64,000 nucleotides of DNA from Wurfbainia villosa (GCA_025175895.1 CM046003.1:49160335-49224334); one strand, 5' to 3'. Shown: positions 1-13,412, counted from the first letter of the stretch. The notes: generated by a model from the sequence alone, not told the origin. Translations and numbers: made by a program.

Positions 1-136
1 GCAAAGTCAGTTTGGATTATTATCCACATCTCGATTTGTGTTTTCAAGAAACACTCCATCCGACCCTTCCAATAAGGAACTCTTCTCCTTTAAAGAATGG
101 AGGTTGGATGGTGTTATATCCCTCAAGATGGGCCAT
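1..136 (-). pseudogene. Copia-type Gag N-terminus, truncated by window edge, frameshifted
   Basis: This is the start of a Gag protein of a minus-strand copia-type (Sirevirus-like) retrotransposon. Gag forms the virus-like particle in the cytoplasm. The ATG is at 136-134 and reads MAHLEGYNTIQPPFFKGEEF, which matches the start of element Z's Gag (SYLEGYNTIRPPLFNGKDFF). After about 25 codons one base appears to be missing in a T run, and the expected tryptophan-containing stretch continues in the next frame (KGRMECFLKTQIEMW) to base 1. The primer-binding site and LTR follow at the expected side (289-306), so the leader is about 150 bases. The rest of the element lies left of the window. Assignment rests on motif similarity read by eye. 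Confidence 0.7.
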
Positions 137-288
137 TTGAAAAACCTTGCAAAAACACGAAAAACACAAATTTCCAAGACTTTATCTTGGATTAGTAGTG
201 CAGAAAAAAGACTTAAATTAAATGAAAAAGAAAAAATGTGAAAAGAAGAAAAATTTCTAGACCGGTGGTTGCATCGAATCTGAGCATC

Positions 289-303
289 CCCGCTCTGATA
301 CCA
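289..303 (-). other. Primer-binding site (tRNA iMet) of the truncated minus element
   Basis: On the minus strand the sequence reads TGGTATCAGAGC followed by GGGG. This is complementary to the 3' end of plant initiator-Met tRNA, the usual primer for copia and gypsy reverse transcription. It lies two or three bases inside the LTR boundary. Confidence 0.8.
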
Positions 304-305
304 AT

Positions 306-1142
306 TGTAGAATTGAGAAATGCTAGATGGGGGAGGGGGTGAATAGTGTTCGAAAAACTTTTCTTTTCGTCGTTAAAATGCAAAGTACGCACCGAAAAAC
401 TATAACACAAAACATAAGAGACAAATTTATTTTTACATGGTTCACAACCAACTGGTTGCTAGTCCAAGACCTCGTGATCCTAGATCACTTTCGATGGACA
501 ATCCACTAAAACAATCTCTTCCTCGTTGAAGGTAAGAGATAAGCGATTACAAGAATGTAGAGGAGGAGGTGACAAGTTGACCTCTCCTCTTAAGAAATAA
601 TAAGTACAAAATGATTTAACAATTAAATAAGTATACCGACTAAGAAGTAGATACGTGCGGTGTTGTCGGTGTTACGACATCGTTGCGTATCGAAGAGTAC
701 TTGGATTTGACGGAGCACTTTGGAAGCCTTTCAAGATGATTGAAATGAGTGATTTGCCTCTCCTTTTATAGCCATTTGAGTCCCAGCTCGTTGAGATCTC
801 GATCTGAGTCAAACCTCCACATCACCCCTCTTTTGATGGATCTTATCTTGACTCTCCTCGAAGTGATTAGCTTGACCGTGATCGTGATCGATGCCATACT
901 GATTGATTGATGGTAGTTCGATCGCCATTTCCCTCGATCGGTGACGATTGATAACTCACTTGAAATACATCATTAGCACAACAAGTCTTTATTGATGGTA
1001 AATCCGACGGTCCTTTATCGTCCGACCTTGACTCAGACCTTCCTTCGGAAGTCCTAGTCGGATTGCTGCCTACGATCGTTCCCGTACAGAGGACATGTCC
1101 TTACCATCACTCCACACCCAGAGCTTACCTTTTGGTCCTTCT
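306..1142 (-). repeat. 5' LTR, outer part, of the truncated minus-strand copia-type element
   Basis: The LTR starts TGTAGAATTGAG next to the primer site and carries the family hallmark GGGGGTGAATAG near this end. It is interrupted at 1142 by element Z. The remaining 239 bases resume at 59503 and end in CCTGTACCAACA at 59741, giving an LTR of about 1.07 kb. There is no coding sequence. The short ORFs here, for example around 1054-1353, have no recognisable domain. Confidence 0.75.
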
Positions 1143-2434
1143 TATTGATGCAGAGAGAATCACTCCTTGGTTTTGATGTATGAAACATAGTTAAAGTTAG
1201 GACGTACTTGTGTTCTAATATCAGTTTTAAGTGTGCAGACTTAACAGGAAGTCTTAGTAGGTCATGTTGACTGGATACTAGGCAGATGACTTGACAGATC
1301 AGGAGGACCAAACACCAGACATGAAGCCTAGATGGGTCGCGTGGACCAAACATTTGGCATGAAGACCGATTGGGTCAGGAGACTGCACAATCGACAAAAA
1401 GTTCAGCTGGGTCAGGTAGACCGGACAGCTGGTGGAAGCCCTAGTGGGTCAGATCGGATGTCAAGAATGGTAAGTCCAACAGGCTATAGGTAAACCTCGA
1501 GTGAAGAGGTGAGGATGAGTTCTCTTTAGGGGGACAAAGCTATGCGTGGATCCGACAGAGAGTCCGCGTGGGACTTAGAAGTTGAGATCGAGCAGGATTA
1601 TTACTGCTATCCTATTTTGTATTATCTATTTGTGCTAATCTCGTTTTGCAGGGATCAGTCGATTGAATGGACTACAATTGACTAACATCCAGTCGACTGG
1701 GTATATTTTAGTCAACTGGATACCTAGTTGGCAGGATTAGCTGGTGATCATTCGAAGATCTGACATCACAGATGGAAAGAGTTTCAGTAGACTGGGGAGT
1801 TTCAGTCGACTGAAGAGGCAAACTTCCTGATACGAAGCCAGGTGACTTGGAGTCGACTAGAGTGTGTTTAGTCGATGGGTTGATGTGGAGTCGATTGAAA
1901 GGCATTCCAGTCGACTGGAAAAGATTTATAAAACAAGTGCTCGACAAGCTCCGAAAAAAATACTGCTACCACATCAAAGTGTTGCCTCTATTCATTCTCG
2001 TCTGCTAGAGCTTCAATTCCTAACAAAGACGCACATCCGACACTCCGTGCCTACTTCAAAATTTCTTTTAGTGTTGGTATAATTTAGCTCCAATTTTGTT
2101 TGTATTCATTTTCGCTTTGTGTACTTAATTTCAAAAGAGAAAGTAGAGTGTTATCTATCTCTCATTATTTATAAAAAGCGAACCCCTTCAAAGTCGAGAG
2201 TTCTCGAGTCAGAGGGTATATAGTGATTGCCCATCGAGGTAGCTCTCAGAAGAGCTACGGGCCTTGGAGTAGCATCCCTGTTAGGGTTGTGAACAAAGTA
2301 AATAGATTGTTTCTTGATTTTATTTATTCCGCTGCTTACTCTAATTGAAAAATATAAAATAAGTTTTAAAAATCTAAATAAAATTATAACCTCCGAGATT
2401 CACCTCTCCTCTCTCGGAATATTTTGATCCTACA
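1143..2434 (+). repeat. 5' LTR of element Z
   Basis: It matches 58208-59497 along its length, from GATGCAGAGAG to GATCCTACA. About nine AGTCGACTGG-type motifs lie between about 1650 and 1925, then a region with a TTTATAAAA-like stretch (about 1925), then a U5-like end with TTCACCTCTCCTCTC. No gene. The proline/serine-rich ORF on the minus strand (1708-1947) is a by-product of the motif array and occurs again in the 3' LTR. Confidence 0.9.
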
Positions 2435-2435
2435 A

Positions 2436-2449
2436 TTAGTATCAGAGCA
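2436..2449 (+). other. Primer-binding site of element Z (degenerate iMet)
   Basis: TTAGTATCAGAGCA lies directly after the LTR end. It differs from the canonical TGGTATCAGAGC by a G-to-A change, consistent with old, CpG/CHG-type decay. Confidence 0.75.
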
Positions 2450-2539
2450 GGGGTACTCCGAATTTGGTGCAGCCACCAACGAGAGCAATAGAATTTTCTT
2501 TAGTCTCAATATTTTTGCATTTCTTAATATTTTTTGCAA

Positions 2540-3340
2540 TTTTATTAATTTTTTCTTTAGAATAACTTTTTAATAATTTTTGCTTTAGAATAACTTTTTT
2601 ATTAATTTTTACTTTAAAATAACTTTTTATTAATTTTTGCTCTAGAATAACTTTTTATTAATTTTTTCTTTAGAATAATTTTTTATTAATTTTTCTCTTA
2701 GAATATAATTTTAATTTATTTTCTACATCTAGATTAATTTTAATTAATTTTTTGCATCTAAATTAATTTTATTTAATTTTCTACATTTAGAATAATTTTA
2801 TTTAATTTTCTACATTTAAAATAATTTTATTTAATTTTCTGCATTTAGAATAATTTTATTTAATTTTCTACATTTAGAATAATTTTATTTTATTTTTTGC
2901 ATTTAGAATAATTTTATTTAATTTTCTATATTTTGAATAATTTTATTTTATTTTCTACATTTAGAATATTTTTATTTAATTTTCTACGTTTGGAATAATT
3001 TTATTATTTTTTTGGCATTTTAAATAATTTTATATTATTTTCTACATTTAGAATAATTTTATTTAATTTTCTGCATTTAGAATAATTTTATTTAATTTTT
3101 TGCATTTAGAATAATTTTATTTAATTTTTTGCATTTAAAATAATTTTATTTAATTTTTTGCATTTAAAATAATTTTATTTTTTACATTTAGAATAATTTT
3201 ATTTAATTTAGTCACTTAAAATAAGTTTTATTAATTTTCTCACTTAAAATAATTTTTTATTAATTTTGTCACTTAAAATAATTTTTAATAATTCGATCAC
3301 TTAGAATAATTTTTTATTAATTTTTGCACTTAGAATAATT
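2540..3340 (+). repeat. AT-rich tandem repeats in the leader of element Z
   Basis: About 800 bases consist of degenerate copies of a roughly 29-bp unit of the form CATTTAGAATAATTTTATTT followed by AATTTTCTA. The 5' copies are shorter and more diverged (TTAGAATAACTTTTTATTAA). The array lies between the primer site and the gag ATG at 3414, so it is the untranslated leader RNA. It contains no ORF. Confidence 0.8.
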
Positions 3341-3413
3341 TTTATTAATTATTGTATTTAAACAACTCTAGGAATAATTCTGAACTTTAATTAATTTAAA
3401 TAAAAATTTAATA

Positions 3414-3458
3414 ATGTCGTACTTAGAAGGATATAACACTATTCGCCCTCCTCTCTTC
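3414..3458 (+). pseudogene. Gag codons 1-15 of element Z (first part)
   Basis: ATG at 3414 reads MSYLEGYNTIRPPLF and stops abruptly at the TG terminus of element B. The reading continues after B's target duplication at 40739 with NGKDFFYWK, in frame. This shows that B inserted into an existing gag. The start is the first ATG after the leader repeats and matches the Gag start of the minus element at 136. Confidence 0.85.
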
Positions 3459-5064
3459 TGTTAAATACTGAAATTTAAAATACTAAATTTAATGGCCAAA
3501 ATTTAGGGAAAATAATCCTAGGAATTATTTTCGGGATTTTTGGAGAATTTGGGGCTGCCGGTGAGGGAGAAGCTTCCGATAAATACCTAGTTTCCTCTTG
3601 TTTCTTGTCTGTGCAGGTGTATGTTGTTGTAGTGTGGATGGTGCCGGTCAATAGGGCAGTAGGGAAGGAATTGGGGCCGACGGAGAGGGGCTGTGAGGGT
3701 TTTATTTGGAGGTGGTCGTGCAAGAACGACTGTAAATGGGCTGAGTTTGGAGTTGTTGGTCGGTTGTGAAGGAGGAGGTGGGTATGGAAGGTGTTTCGGG
3801 TTGTTCATAAGTGTGAAAGGCTGTGATTGGGTTGGTGTCGGTTGTACGATCATAAGTGGTATGATTAGTGAGCTGTGAATGGTTCCGGATGTGTTTTGAT
3901 ATGTGAGGTAGCTATTTGGGTTTTGGTTCCATTCGTGGATGGTGTATTTGAGTGAAGAGGTGTAGTACAAGAGTAATTGGACGAAAAGACCGTTATTAGG
4001 TGAAAGGGTTAGATAAATTAGTGGAATTGGAAATTGATTTGGGTTAATTGGGTTATGAATGAAATCGATTAAGTATTCGATTTGTCGGTGGATTGCATTT
4101 TTGTGCTTAACAATAGTTATGTTGTATGCAGATTTCGGTCACGAGGCAGGTCCCCGGTCGTGACAATTTCATTCTTGCGGACATTTTTATTCAGGCGGGT
4201 ATTTTGACTTATCTTTTAGATATAGTCATGTTGATATGCTAGTTAGGATAGCTTGCAATAATTTTCATGTTTATATGCCTAGTATGTTTTTGTGCCTACT
4301 AGATACATGCATTTGATCGGTATGATTATATCTTCCCTGTTTTATTTGGATCATAGTTACTTGGATCATAGATATGCACTTATTGATTGTGCATATTATT
4401 CGGATAGGTATTTTTAGTTGGATTTACATGCTTTAGTATCATGCACCATCTTGCGCATGCTGGCTGGACGGGGTTCCTTTATAGTTGAGCCCGCAGCCAG
4501 TTACATGGCCTGCACACACTGCCACTCATGGGTTAGTGGTACATTAGGAGGGTGTGTGCAGTTGCTCTGTCAGGCTCCGCTAGTCCGCTCATGGGTAGCG
4601 ATGAGGCAGCGTGGTAGCGGGCAGGGATCCCTCCTCTGGTCTATGACACCGGGAGATGAGAGCTTAGCTCCCCCACTCTGTTTGGGGCAGGAGGATAGGT
4701 GTACTCCGATAGCATCCTGTCCACTCGGTCACTCAGGAGCAGTGATGGCAGAGTGCACAGTTGTCATAGCCCTACCCACTCGGCTTCACCATCGCGTGTG
4801 AGGCAGCTGACTGACGTCAGGGGTGACCATGTCATTTGCACGACATGCACTTTGCATAGATAGAATTTGTATTGTGTTTGTTGCATTTTTATTGATGCTT
4901 TGGATGTTGCATATGATTGCCATGCAGACATGATACATATTTGTATATGGTGATGACTTTATCTCTTAGAGTATGGCACATGCTCCTATATCAGGGTAAG
5001 AGATTCAGGTAAGAACAGTCCTTTTGTATTTCTTTCTTGCATACCCTATATGTGAGACTGTACT
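3459..5064 (+). repeat. 5' LTR of element B, first part
   Basis: It aligns with 38593-40200 from TGTTAAATACT onward. The LTR is interrupted at 5064 by element G, whose TSD is GTACT. An ORF at 4418-4801 that recurs at 39551-39940 is LTR sequence, not a recognised gene. Confidence 0.9.
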
Positions 5065-8000
5065 TGTCACACCCCGAGAGTATACCGTGCCGAAAATCAA
5101 ACGGACGACATCTCCCCTGTACGTGGTAACTTTTCGGGTTAATACAAGGCCCGTAGGCCCACAACAACAACAAAATATAACATAATAACAGCAGCGGAAA
5201 TAAAGACCACATACCCATAACATACATACCAAAAACATACAGGTGTACACCACCTGACAAGTCCACAATCATAAAATCGTAAATAAAACAACGACTACAC
5301 AAATAGAGTCCACGACATCACGACAAAATCCATAATAACAACAAGTCCATACATATCAAAGTCCAAGACATAACCAAAAATGAACTCCTCGGGAGACTCG
5401 GAAAATGGAGATGGGATGGATCGGTCGGCGCAGCTCCAAGTCGTCACAAAGGCGTCTACCTGTTACCTGGGCGACAGAAAAACCCAGGGTCGGTGGTGGT
5501 GAGTAAAACTCAGCAGGTAATCAGAGAAAACATGTAAATATATGTATCAATATTACATGTCATTCAACAGTTTAAATCTACTCGAACAACGGATATACAT
5601 CAGCATAAAAGATATATATGCATGCATAAACCAAATAAACTGAACAACAACGATGCTGACATACTTGACAGTTAGCTACTCTATCCTGATCCAACCTGGG
5701 CATATAACCACATCATAGGGTATAAAAGAATAGTACTAACTCACACAATATCCTGAATATGATCCAAGGGTATCACCGTGAATAACCAACAGGTATACAA
5801 GTACCAGCCTACTACCATACAGGAAATGCAGTATCATGTATGAATATGTACAAATAAATGCAACAAGCATAGTACATACAAATGCATCATCAAAGTGAGT
5901 ATACATATAGATTGTATCTGTATGTATACTAATCACCATCATCCATGTATATATATATATACAAGAAGGTATGTATATATATATAACCATATGCAAAGCA
6001 CCGTATGATACGGCAATGCAGCATGCATGGTCATGCCTGCTCACCCCTACTCGCTACCACGACCCCAATGTGGCCTAGGTGGCACGACATGACAACTGTC
6101 CCAACTCACACCAACCACTGCTATAGAGTGGCCGAGTGGACAGTATGATCAAGTAGCATATGAGCGTAAAGAGATCACTACGCAACGGGGGTCCCTACTG
6201 CTGGCTACTTCGACTAACACTACAAATGAGTGGTCGAGTGCCACGCACCCAGGACATCTGCACGCAACTCCAACTTCCATCGTCTATAATGGTAGAGTGC
6301 GGCACAACAAATGTTATGCCCTCACACCAGTTACTCCTCTGGGAGTAACCTGGGAGGCAGGATGACTGACGACTCTCTCTCAACCCCAAGGGGAGACGAT
6401 GTCGTCAGTATGCATGCAATGACATGAGAGTACTGTCTCACATACAGACATCTATCATAGACTCTCTGTTGAAGAGAGAGTCACACCCAATTGATCAGTA
6501 CACTCTCTATCCTATAGAGAGTCATACTCATCTGATCATGACAAGCTAGGACCATCGGTCCGTAGCGACACACTGTCCACGACTCACCTGACCATTTACA
6601 CAACCCGTGGTTGGTAAATAAATGTGCAACATACAGGTATGGAATGAGTCCTACATTTAGGGCCTTACTTATCCACAGAGGACCTTTTTGCCAAATTTAC
6701 AATTTAAGTCATCCTCCGTACTCTAACATCTACACCCTACTAAACAGTTAGACCTACTTACATCACATCTGTAACTCCTAGATCATGATAGGGAATATGT
6801 GACATCACCAACTGAGCACACATATATATCAACGATAAGTTCAAGCATACGATAAATAGAGTAGGGTCAAGATAATATGAACACCTAACATGTTCATATC
6901 TATGTCTAAATCTGAAAGTCATTACATCTACCCGACCGGTAGGAAATCACCTACCTGCTGTCAATGCACGTAGTAATAAACTCCTCACGGTCGCGGACCC
7001 ATCTCGTATCCACGTCCTGCAAATATCATCAATTATCATTCAGTGAAAGCATACAACAATAATATGATTAGCTACTACGTTATCCACATATTCGTATCCC
7101 TTATCGAATACGATTTAGAAACCCCAATGAGCCAGACTTGACCATTTATTTTTAAATCCATCGGTTTCAATTAGCAAAAGTGCTAACTTCCTCATCCAAT
7201 TCTATATCCGACTTAACAAAGTTAATCTCATAAAGATTTAACCTTTTTATACTTAATTTGATGTAATAGGACCACCAACAAATTAAGTATTAATCTAACC
7301 TATATTCACACCGATACGCATCTCTATTCATAGCCCAAACACAACTACTGTTTCACAACCAGTCAAACACCCAACAAAACCTCACCATCGACCAACCCTT
7401 ATTATTAATTCAAACCTAGTTCCTGCCCAATCCATTAATTGTCGTTTCGACAAAGTTGAGCTCTCAACCACGGCTCATCAATGCAATAGGACACAACCCG
7501 ACAACACCTCTAATCAACACTTACCTAACCCATTTAGCCACTACCATACTACCACAACTCTTACCGTTCAACACCCACGGCAGGAAACATATTTACATAG
7601 TAATATGACTAATCCAACTGGACTGAACAGAAAACAGGGAAGAGTTTCATGGTTACCAATCGTTGGAACCTCCACCGGCAGCAAGGTCCTAATCCTGGCA
7701 GCCCTCCATTCACTGATCGAAACCACTGCCCAAATCACCGATTAGGTCATACAAGGAAAATCACAGCTAGGAGCTACATCCTCGTCCCAAAAAGGAAAAG
7801 AAAGGATCAATTCTTACCTAGTTCCAGCACTAATTGGCAATGAGAAACCCTAACCGACGACTTTGCTCACCGGCAAAATCAACGCTCTGTTCACCGACAC
7901 ACTGCTCTAGCACTCGTCGGAACCCCTATTCAAATGACTCAAAATCAACTACCCATCGTATAAGAATTCCTTCTAGCGTCGAAAGAGAACACTACCTTAC

Positions 8001-8548
8001 CCGACTTCGGCAGCGAGTCGCCGCTTCCGATCAGGACACCACGTCGTCGCCACTGATCCCACCTCACGACCTCGCGCCTGCTTTCCATTCTGACTCAACC
8101 GTGGCCATAGGCGAGCGTACTCGCTGGTCATCGCTTGCAGCAGGGAAGGAGACCGGCGAGGATGTAGGTGAAGGCACTCGACCAGTCGCGTGCATCGGAA
8201 GGGAGGATGAAGATCGAGTGGCAAGGTAGAGAGGTTGTCACGGTGAGGGAAAAGGGGAAATGAGGGCTTGGGAAGGGAAGCGTCGGCGGTGGAGTCGTGA
8301 CAATTAATTATCGAACGCTACATGAGGAGATGCGTCGAAGCGAAATGAAGGAGGAAGCGGCGTCTTTTAATGGTTTAATGGGTCGGGTGGTTGTTTTTTT
8401 TAACGGGTTGGGCTTTAAACCCAATAAACCATTTACCCTAAATTTAATTAAATCTAAGTTTAATTAAACTAATAAAATTCCTTAAGCTAGGTTAGATGTA
8501 ATTAACTCCTAACCATACTTATTTATTTTTTTTTCCTGGTATTTTACA
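5065..8548 (-). repeat. 3' LTR of element G
   Basis: Nearly identical to 19128-22629 over most of its length. It contains a short TA run (5948-5961), two copies of an ACTCTCTA/TAGAGAGT hairpin unit (about 6460-6530), and a GC-rich region with CpG-rich ORF-like sequence (about 7830-8280), probably near the transcription start in the minus sense. No host gene. Confidence 0.9.
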
Positions 8549-8560
8549 TTCTCCCCCACT
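8549..8560 (-). other. Polypurine tract of element G
   Basis: On the minus strand AGTGGGGGAGAA directly abuts the 3' LTR start TGTAAAATACC. The same tract occurs in elements B and E. Confidence 0.85.
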
Positions 8561-8636
8561 TATTAAAATTTGGTCCCCAAATTTCATACTTATATGCAAA
8601 ATTTAATTCAAGCATATTCTGAAATAACCTCATACC

Positions 8637-11600
8637 TCAGGTAAACAGATGAGGGTATCGAGCTCGGATAGTATCCTCCAGCTCCCATGTAGCTTTCTCA
8701 TCCATATGATACTACCATCCCACCTTTATGAGTCGGATGGTTTTGTTCCGCAACTGTCGCTCCTTGCGACCAAGAATCCACGCCGAAGTCTCCTCATAAG
8801 TCGCGTTCGCCTGGAGTGGTATCGAAACTTCATTCAGAACATGGTCAGATCGTGGCACGTATTTCCTCAGCATAGATATATGGAATACGTTGTGAACACC
8901 CGCAAGTGTCGGAGGTAAAGCCAACCGATAAGCTACACCTCCAATCCGCTCTAATATCTCAAATGGACCAATGTAATGTGGAGCTAATTTCCCTTTTAGC
9001 CCAAATCTCTTGACTCCTTTGGTGGGTGACACTTGTAAGAATACATGGTTCCCAACTGAGAATTCCAAAGGTCTTCGCCTCCGGTCCACATAACTCTTCT
9101 ACCGATCCTGTACCTCAGATAACCGTTGTCTGATCACTCGTACCAACTCTGCATCATGCTGGATACTCTGAGGCCCCAATATCTGTCGTTCCCCAACTTC
9201 CTCCTATAACACAGGAGATCTGCAGGGTCTACCGTATAATGCCTCGAAAGGAGCCATCTAGATAGAAGAGTGGTAGCTGTTGTTGTAGGCAAACTCCACC
9301 AAAGGAATGTGATCCTCCCAACTGCCACCGAAATCCAAGACGCATGATCTCAATAGATCCTCCAGAGTCTGAATGGTACGTTCGGACTGTCCGTCTGTCT
9401 GCGGATGAAAGGTTGTACTGAGTCAAAGCTCTGTGCCCATGGTCTGCTGCAGACTCTGCCAGAATCGCAAAGTAAATCGCGGATCTCTATCATATATAAT
9501 ACTCAATGGTACTCCATGCAATCTGATGATCTCTTGACAGTACAATTCCGCTAGACGATCCAATGAGTCCATCTCACGAATCGGAAGGAAGTGAGCTGAT
9601 TTGGTTAATCGATCCACGATCACCCAAATCGCAGTATGTCTTTTACGGGTTCTAGGTAATCCCGTAACGAAATACATCGTAATATTTTCCCACTTTCATT
9701 CCGGGATCGGAATTTCTTGAAGTAAGCCAGCAGGTTTCTGATGTTCAGCCTTCACTTGCTGGCATACTAGACATCGTGCAAGAAAATCTGCAATATCTCA
9801 TTTCATACCGTTCCACCAGTATAATTGCTTCAAATCTCGGTACATCCGAGTACCACCAGGATGTATAGCAAATCTCGACTGATGTGCTTCCTGTAGTAAT
9901 TCTTCCTTAACTGGGTGTGTGTCCGGAACACATAGTCGTCCTCGGAAACGAAGTACACCACTCTCGTCACTCGAGAAATCCGTCTGACGCTCTGAGTCTA
10001 TCGTGCTGCTCAAGAACTGCAGATGCTGGTCACTAACTTGTGCTTCCTTAATCCTCTCAGCAATGGCGGACTGGGCAACCATAGACACCAATACTCCCCG
10101 GGATGTTTGACCATGTTCAGACAATCCCAACTCTGAGAACTGTCGAACTAGATCAAGAATCTTTGCCGATGATAGTGGCGAACTCCCCGAGACTTTCTGC
10201 TTAGCGCATCTGCTACCACATTAGCTTTTCCCGGATGATACTGGATGGTGCAGTCATAATCCTTTAGATATTCCATCCACCGTCTCTGTCTCAGATTCAG
10301 CTCTTTCTGTGTGAATAGATACTTCAGACTTTTATGGTCTGTGTAGATCTCAAAGGTAATCCCATACAAATAGTGCCTCCATATCTTCAATGCGAAAATA
10401 ATGGCAGCTAACTCCAGATCGTGCATTGGGTAATTTCTCTCGTGATCTTTTAGTTGACGGGAGGCATAAGATACCACATGGTTGGACTGCATCAGAACTG
10501 CTCCCAACCCTTGGATAGAAGCATTCGTATAGAGAACCATCCCATCAACACCAGAAGGAATCACTAAGATAGGTGCAGAAACTAGCCGTCGCTTAAGCTC
10601 CTGGAAGCTAGTTTCACAGGCCTCTGACCAGGTGAACTTGACCCCTTTCCGAGTCAGGCGAGTGAGTGGCATGGAGATACTCGAGAATCCCTCCACGAAT
10701 CTCCGATAATACCCGGCCAGACCAAGGAAACTATGAACCTCCTGCACTGATTTTGGCTGCTCCCAACTGGTAATCGCCTCAATCTTCTGGGGATCTACAG
10801 AAATACCTCTTTTGGACACTACATATCCAAGAAAACCCACTGACGATAACCAGAATGCACACTTGCTAAATTTGGCATACAACTGCTCCTGTCTCAACAT
10901 CTCTAATACTATCCGCAGATGTTGTTCATGCTCCTGCTCTGATCGAGAATAAATCAATATGTCATCGATGAACACTATCACGAACTGGTCTATATACCTT
11001 AGGAATACCCGGTTCATTAAGTCCATAAATGCAGCTGGGGTATTCGTGAGACCCAACGACATCACTAGAAACTCGTAATGCCCATAACGGGTGCGGAAAG
11101 TTGTTTTCTGAACATCCTCATCTCTTATCCGAAGCTGATGATATCTTGAGCGCAGATCAATTTTAGAATACACACATGTATCCTTGAGCTGATCGAACAA
11201 ATCTTCTATCCTCGACAGTGGATATTTGTTCTTAAGCGTGGATCGCATTCGATTCTTAGATAGTCAATACATAGCCGCAATGATCCATCCTTCTTTTTGA
11301 CAAAGAGTACCAGTGCTCCCCATGGTGAAACACTAGGGCGGATGAATCCATTATCCAGCAACTCCTGTAGTTGAACTTTAAGTTCATTCAGCTCCTTTGG
11401 CACCATCCGATAAGGAGGTTTCGATATAGGTGCAGTTCCTGGAATCACCTCTATCGCAAATTCCACTTGCCTAAGAGGTGGCAAGCCTGGAAGTTCATCT
11501 GGAAATACATCTGGATACTCCCGGACTACTCGCACATCAGAGAGAGGTGGTAGTCCTTCGTTCTCAACTTTGACTAGAGATAATAAATAACCCTGACAAC

Positions 11601-13412
11601 CCTGGGCCAATAGCTTCTGAGCCTGTAAAGCCGATATAATAGATAATCCATCATCTCTAGTACCAACAAATTCCCAAGCTGGTTGATCTGGTGGTCGGAA
11701 AGTCACCACTCTTGCTCTACAATCCACTGTAGCGTGATAAGCGGCCAACCAGTCCATACCGAGAATAATATCGAACTCTATTATTTCCAACACCTGGAGG
11801 TCCACTGTAAGGATATGCCCGTCAAAATCTAATGGGCAACCCTTGATTTCTTGGTGGCTAGTTAGCACCTCTCCTGATGGCAAGGATACTGCTAACCCAC
11901 AAGAACGAACCATTGGGATTCTTCCAACTCTACCCAGAAATACTCTAGATACGAATGAATGAGAACTACCGGTATCAATCAACGTATCAGCATATATAGA
12001 ATAAACTGAAACCATACCACGTATGACTGATCCCTCAGCCCGCTGTGCCTCATCTCTAGTGATGGCAAAAACTCGTCCAGTCTCGATATTCGTCGGCTGC
12101 ATCCCTGACGAAGTAGTAGTGTGCCTCCACTCCGGCTGGATCTGGCTCTGTGGTACTGGAGGCTGAGTCCGTGCTTGAGCATAAGATATCCGAGAGTTTC
12201 TTTGGTAAGGCTGGCGTGGTGTGGATACTCTGGATAGTAGATCATCGAGATGCGAGGATCTTTGGATCGTAGGCATCACCGTATGGGCACCTTGCATCCG
12301 TACAATCGGGTGGTGGAGGCACCGTGGCCTCTGTCCATATGTCTGAGTCTGCAGTGCTGTCCTCTGCTGCCGCTGCTGGGTAGACTTCTTCCCCTTGTTG
12401 GACCTGGTTGTTTGCAATAATAGCAAACCGGCTGCTCCAAAGGACACTCTGATACTCTGTGGCTTTCAGATCCACATTTATAGCATCCATTCCTGCTTCA
12501 GCCTTTACGGCTACCCTGAGACCCTCCAGAATACTCTGATGCTGGACGCTTCCCCTTCTGCGATCTAGCTGACCCTTCTGCAGCACCTCGCGTAGTTCCT
12601 TTATGCTCCCCTTTCTTCTGAGTCCTTTGAGCTGAACCCTGGTTCTGTTGCTTGCCCTTAGTCATCTGCTTCTCGATATCTTTCTCCCTGGAAATTTGCT
12701 GGGAAGTCATCTCGATGAAGAGGGCGCGGTCCAATGCCTCCCTGTATGAGGTAATGATAGATCCTGACATCTGGCTTCGTATATAGGTAGCAAGACCGAG
12801 TGGCGGTACATCCGACCGCATCTGTGCTACTAGGTGAGAACAGAACTCTGACAGTTTGGTAAACTCTGCATTGTACTCCATAACAGAACGATCACCTTGC
12901 TTCAGGCTCAGAAATTCCTGACGACGTGCTGTAGAAAATGCCAAAGGAAAGTATTGTCTCCAGAAAGCGTCTCGAAAACTGGCCCAAATAATCCCACGCT
13001 CCCCGAGTAGAGTCTTCTGCAATTTCCACCAAGTGATAGCCTGATCTCTGAGATGATATGTAGCAAGGCCCACCTTCTCCACATCTGTACAGTTCATGTA
13101 CTCGAAGGTGTCTTCGATATTTTCTAGCCAAGACTGGGCAATCCATGGGTCGGACTCCCCTCGGAACAAGGTGAACTTTTCCTTGGCCGATCGTGCTAAC
13201 ACGAGTATCCGAGCCTTATCATTGAGCCAACCGGACTCTGCAGGCTTTGGCATAGTCTGTGGTACATTCGGATCCTGAGGCTCCGAATCACCAATAGGGG
13301 AAAGCTGAAGCTGTTCCCGAATAACGGGCTCAGTAGTAGCAGCCTCCTGTCCCTCAGCTCCGACAGATCGCCTTGATGGACGACCTCTACTATGAGTCCG
13401 CATAGGTGCCAT
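8637..13412 (-). pseudogene. Gag-Pol polyprotein of element G, inactivated
   Basis: Minus-strand gypsy polyprotein. Gag (13412-12498) starts MAPMRTHSRG and has a retrotransposon Gag domain (EYNAEFTKLSEF). In a shifted frame follows a zinc knuckle C-x2-C-x4-H-x4-C (12485-12444). Protease has DTGSS at about 11976. RT begins with PYRMVPKELNEL and a frameshift near 11270 precedes KNKYPLSRIEDLF; the active site is FIDD (10972-10961). RNase H has TDHKSLKYLF, but the first catalytic motif reads YTNAS instead of YTDAS. Integrase has the zinc-binding H/C residues with a stop after NGMK (about 9797), MYFVTGLP where the family has MDFVTGLP (first catalytic Asp to Tyr), YDRDPRF and GQSERT. The C-terminus ends ATWELEDTIRARYP, stop at 8637-8639, as in Tekay chromoviruses. 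Several further stops lie between 9089 and 9426. The element cannot make active enzymes. Confidence 0.9.

Noticed and set aside
2540..3340. Regular repeats that might suggest a CRISPR-like array
   Set aside because: Units are contiguous and degenerate without unique spacers; plant retrotransposon leader.
4418..4801. 127-codon ORF, also at 39551-39940
   Set aside because: Lies in element B's LTR in both copies; no domain, no start or stop conservation beyond LTR identity.
7834..8229. 131-codon ORF in G's 3' LTR
   Set aside because: GC-rich LTR sequence; the copy in the 5' LTR does not keep the frame.
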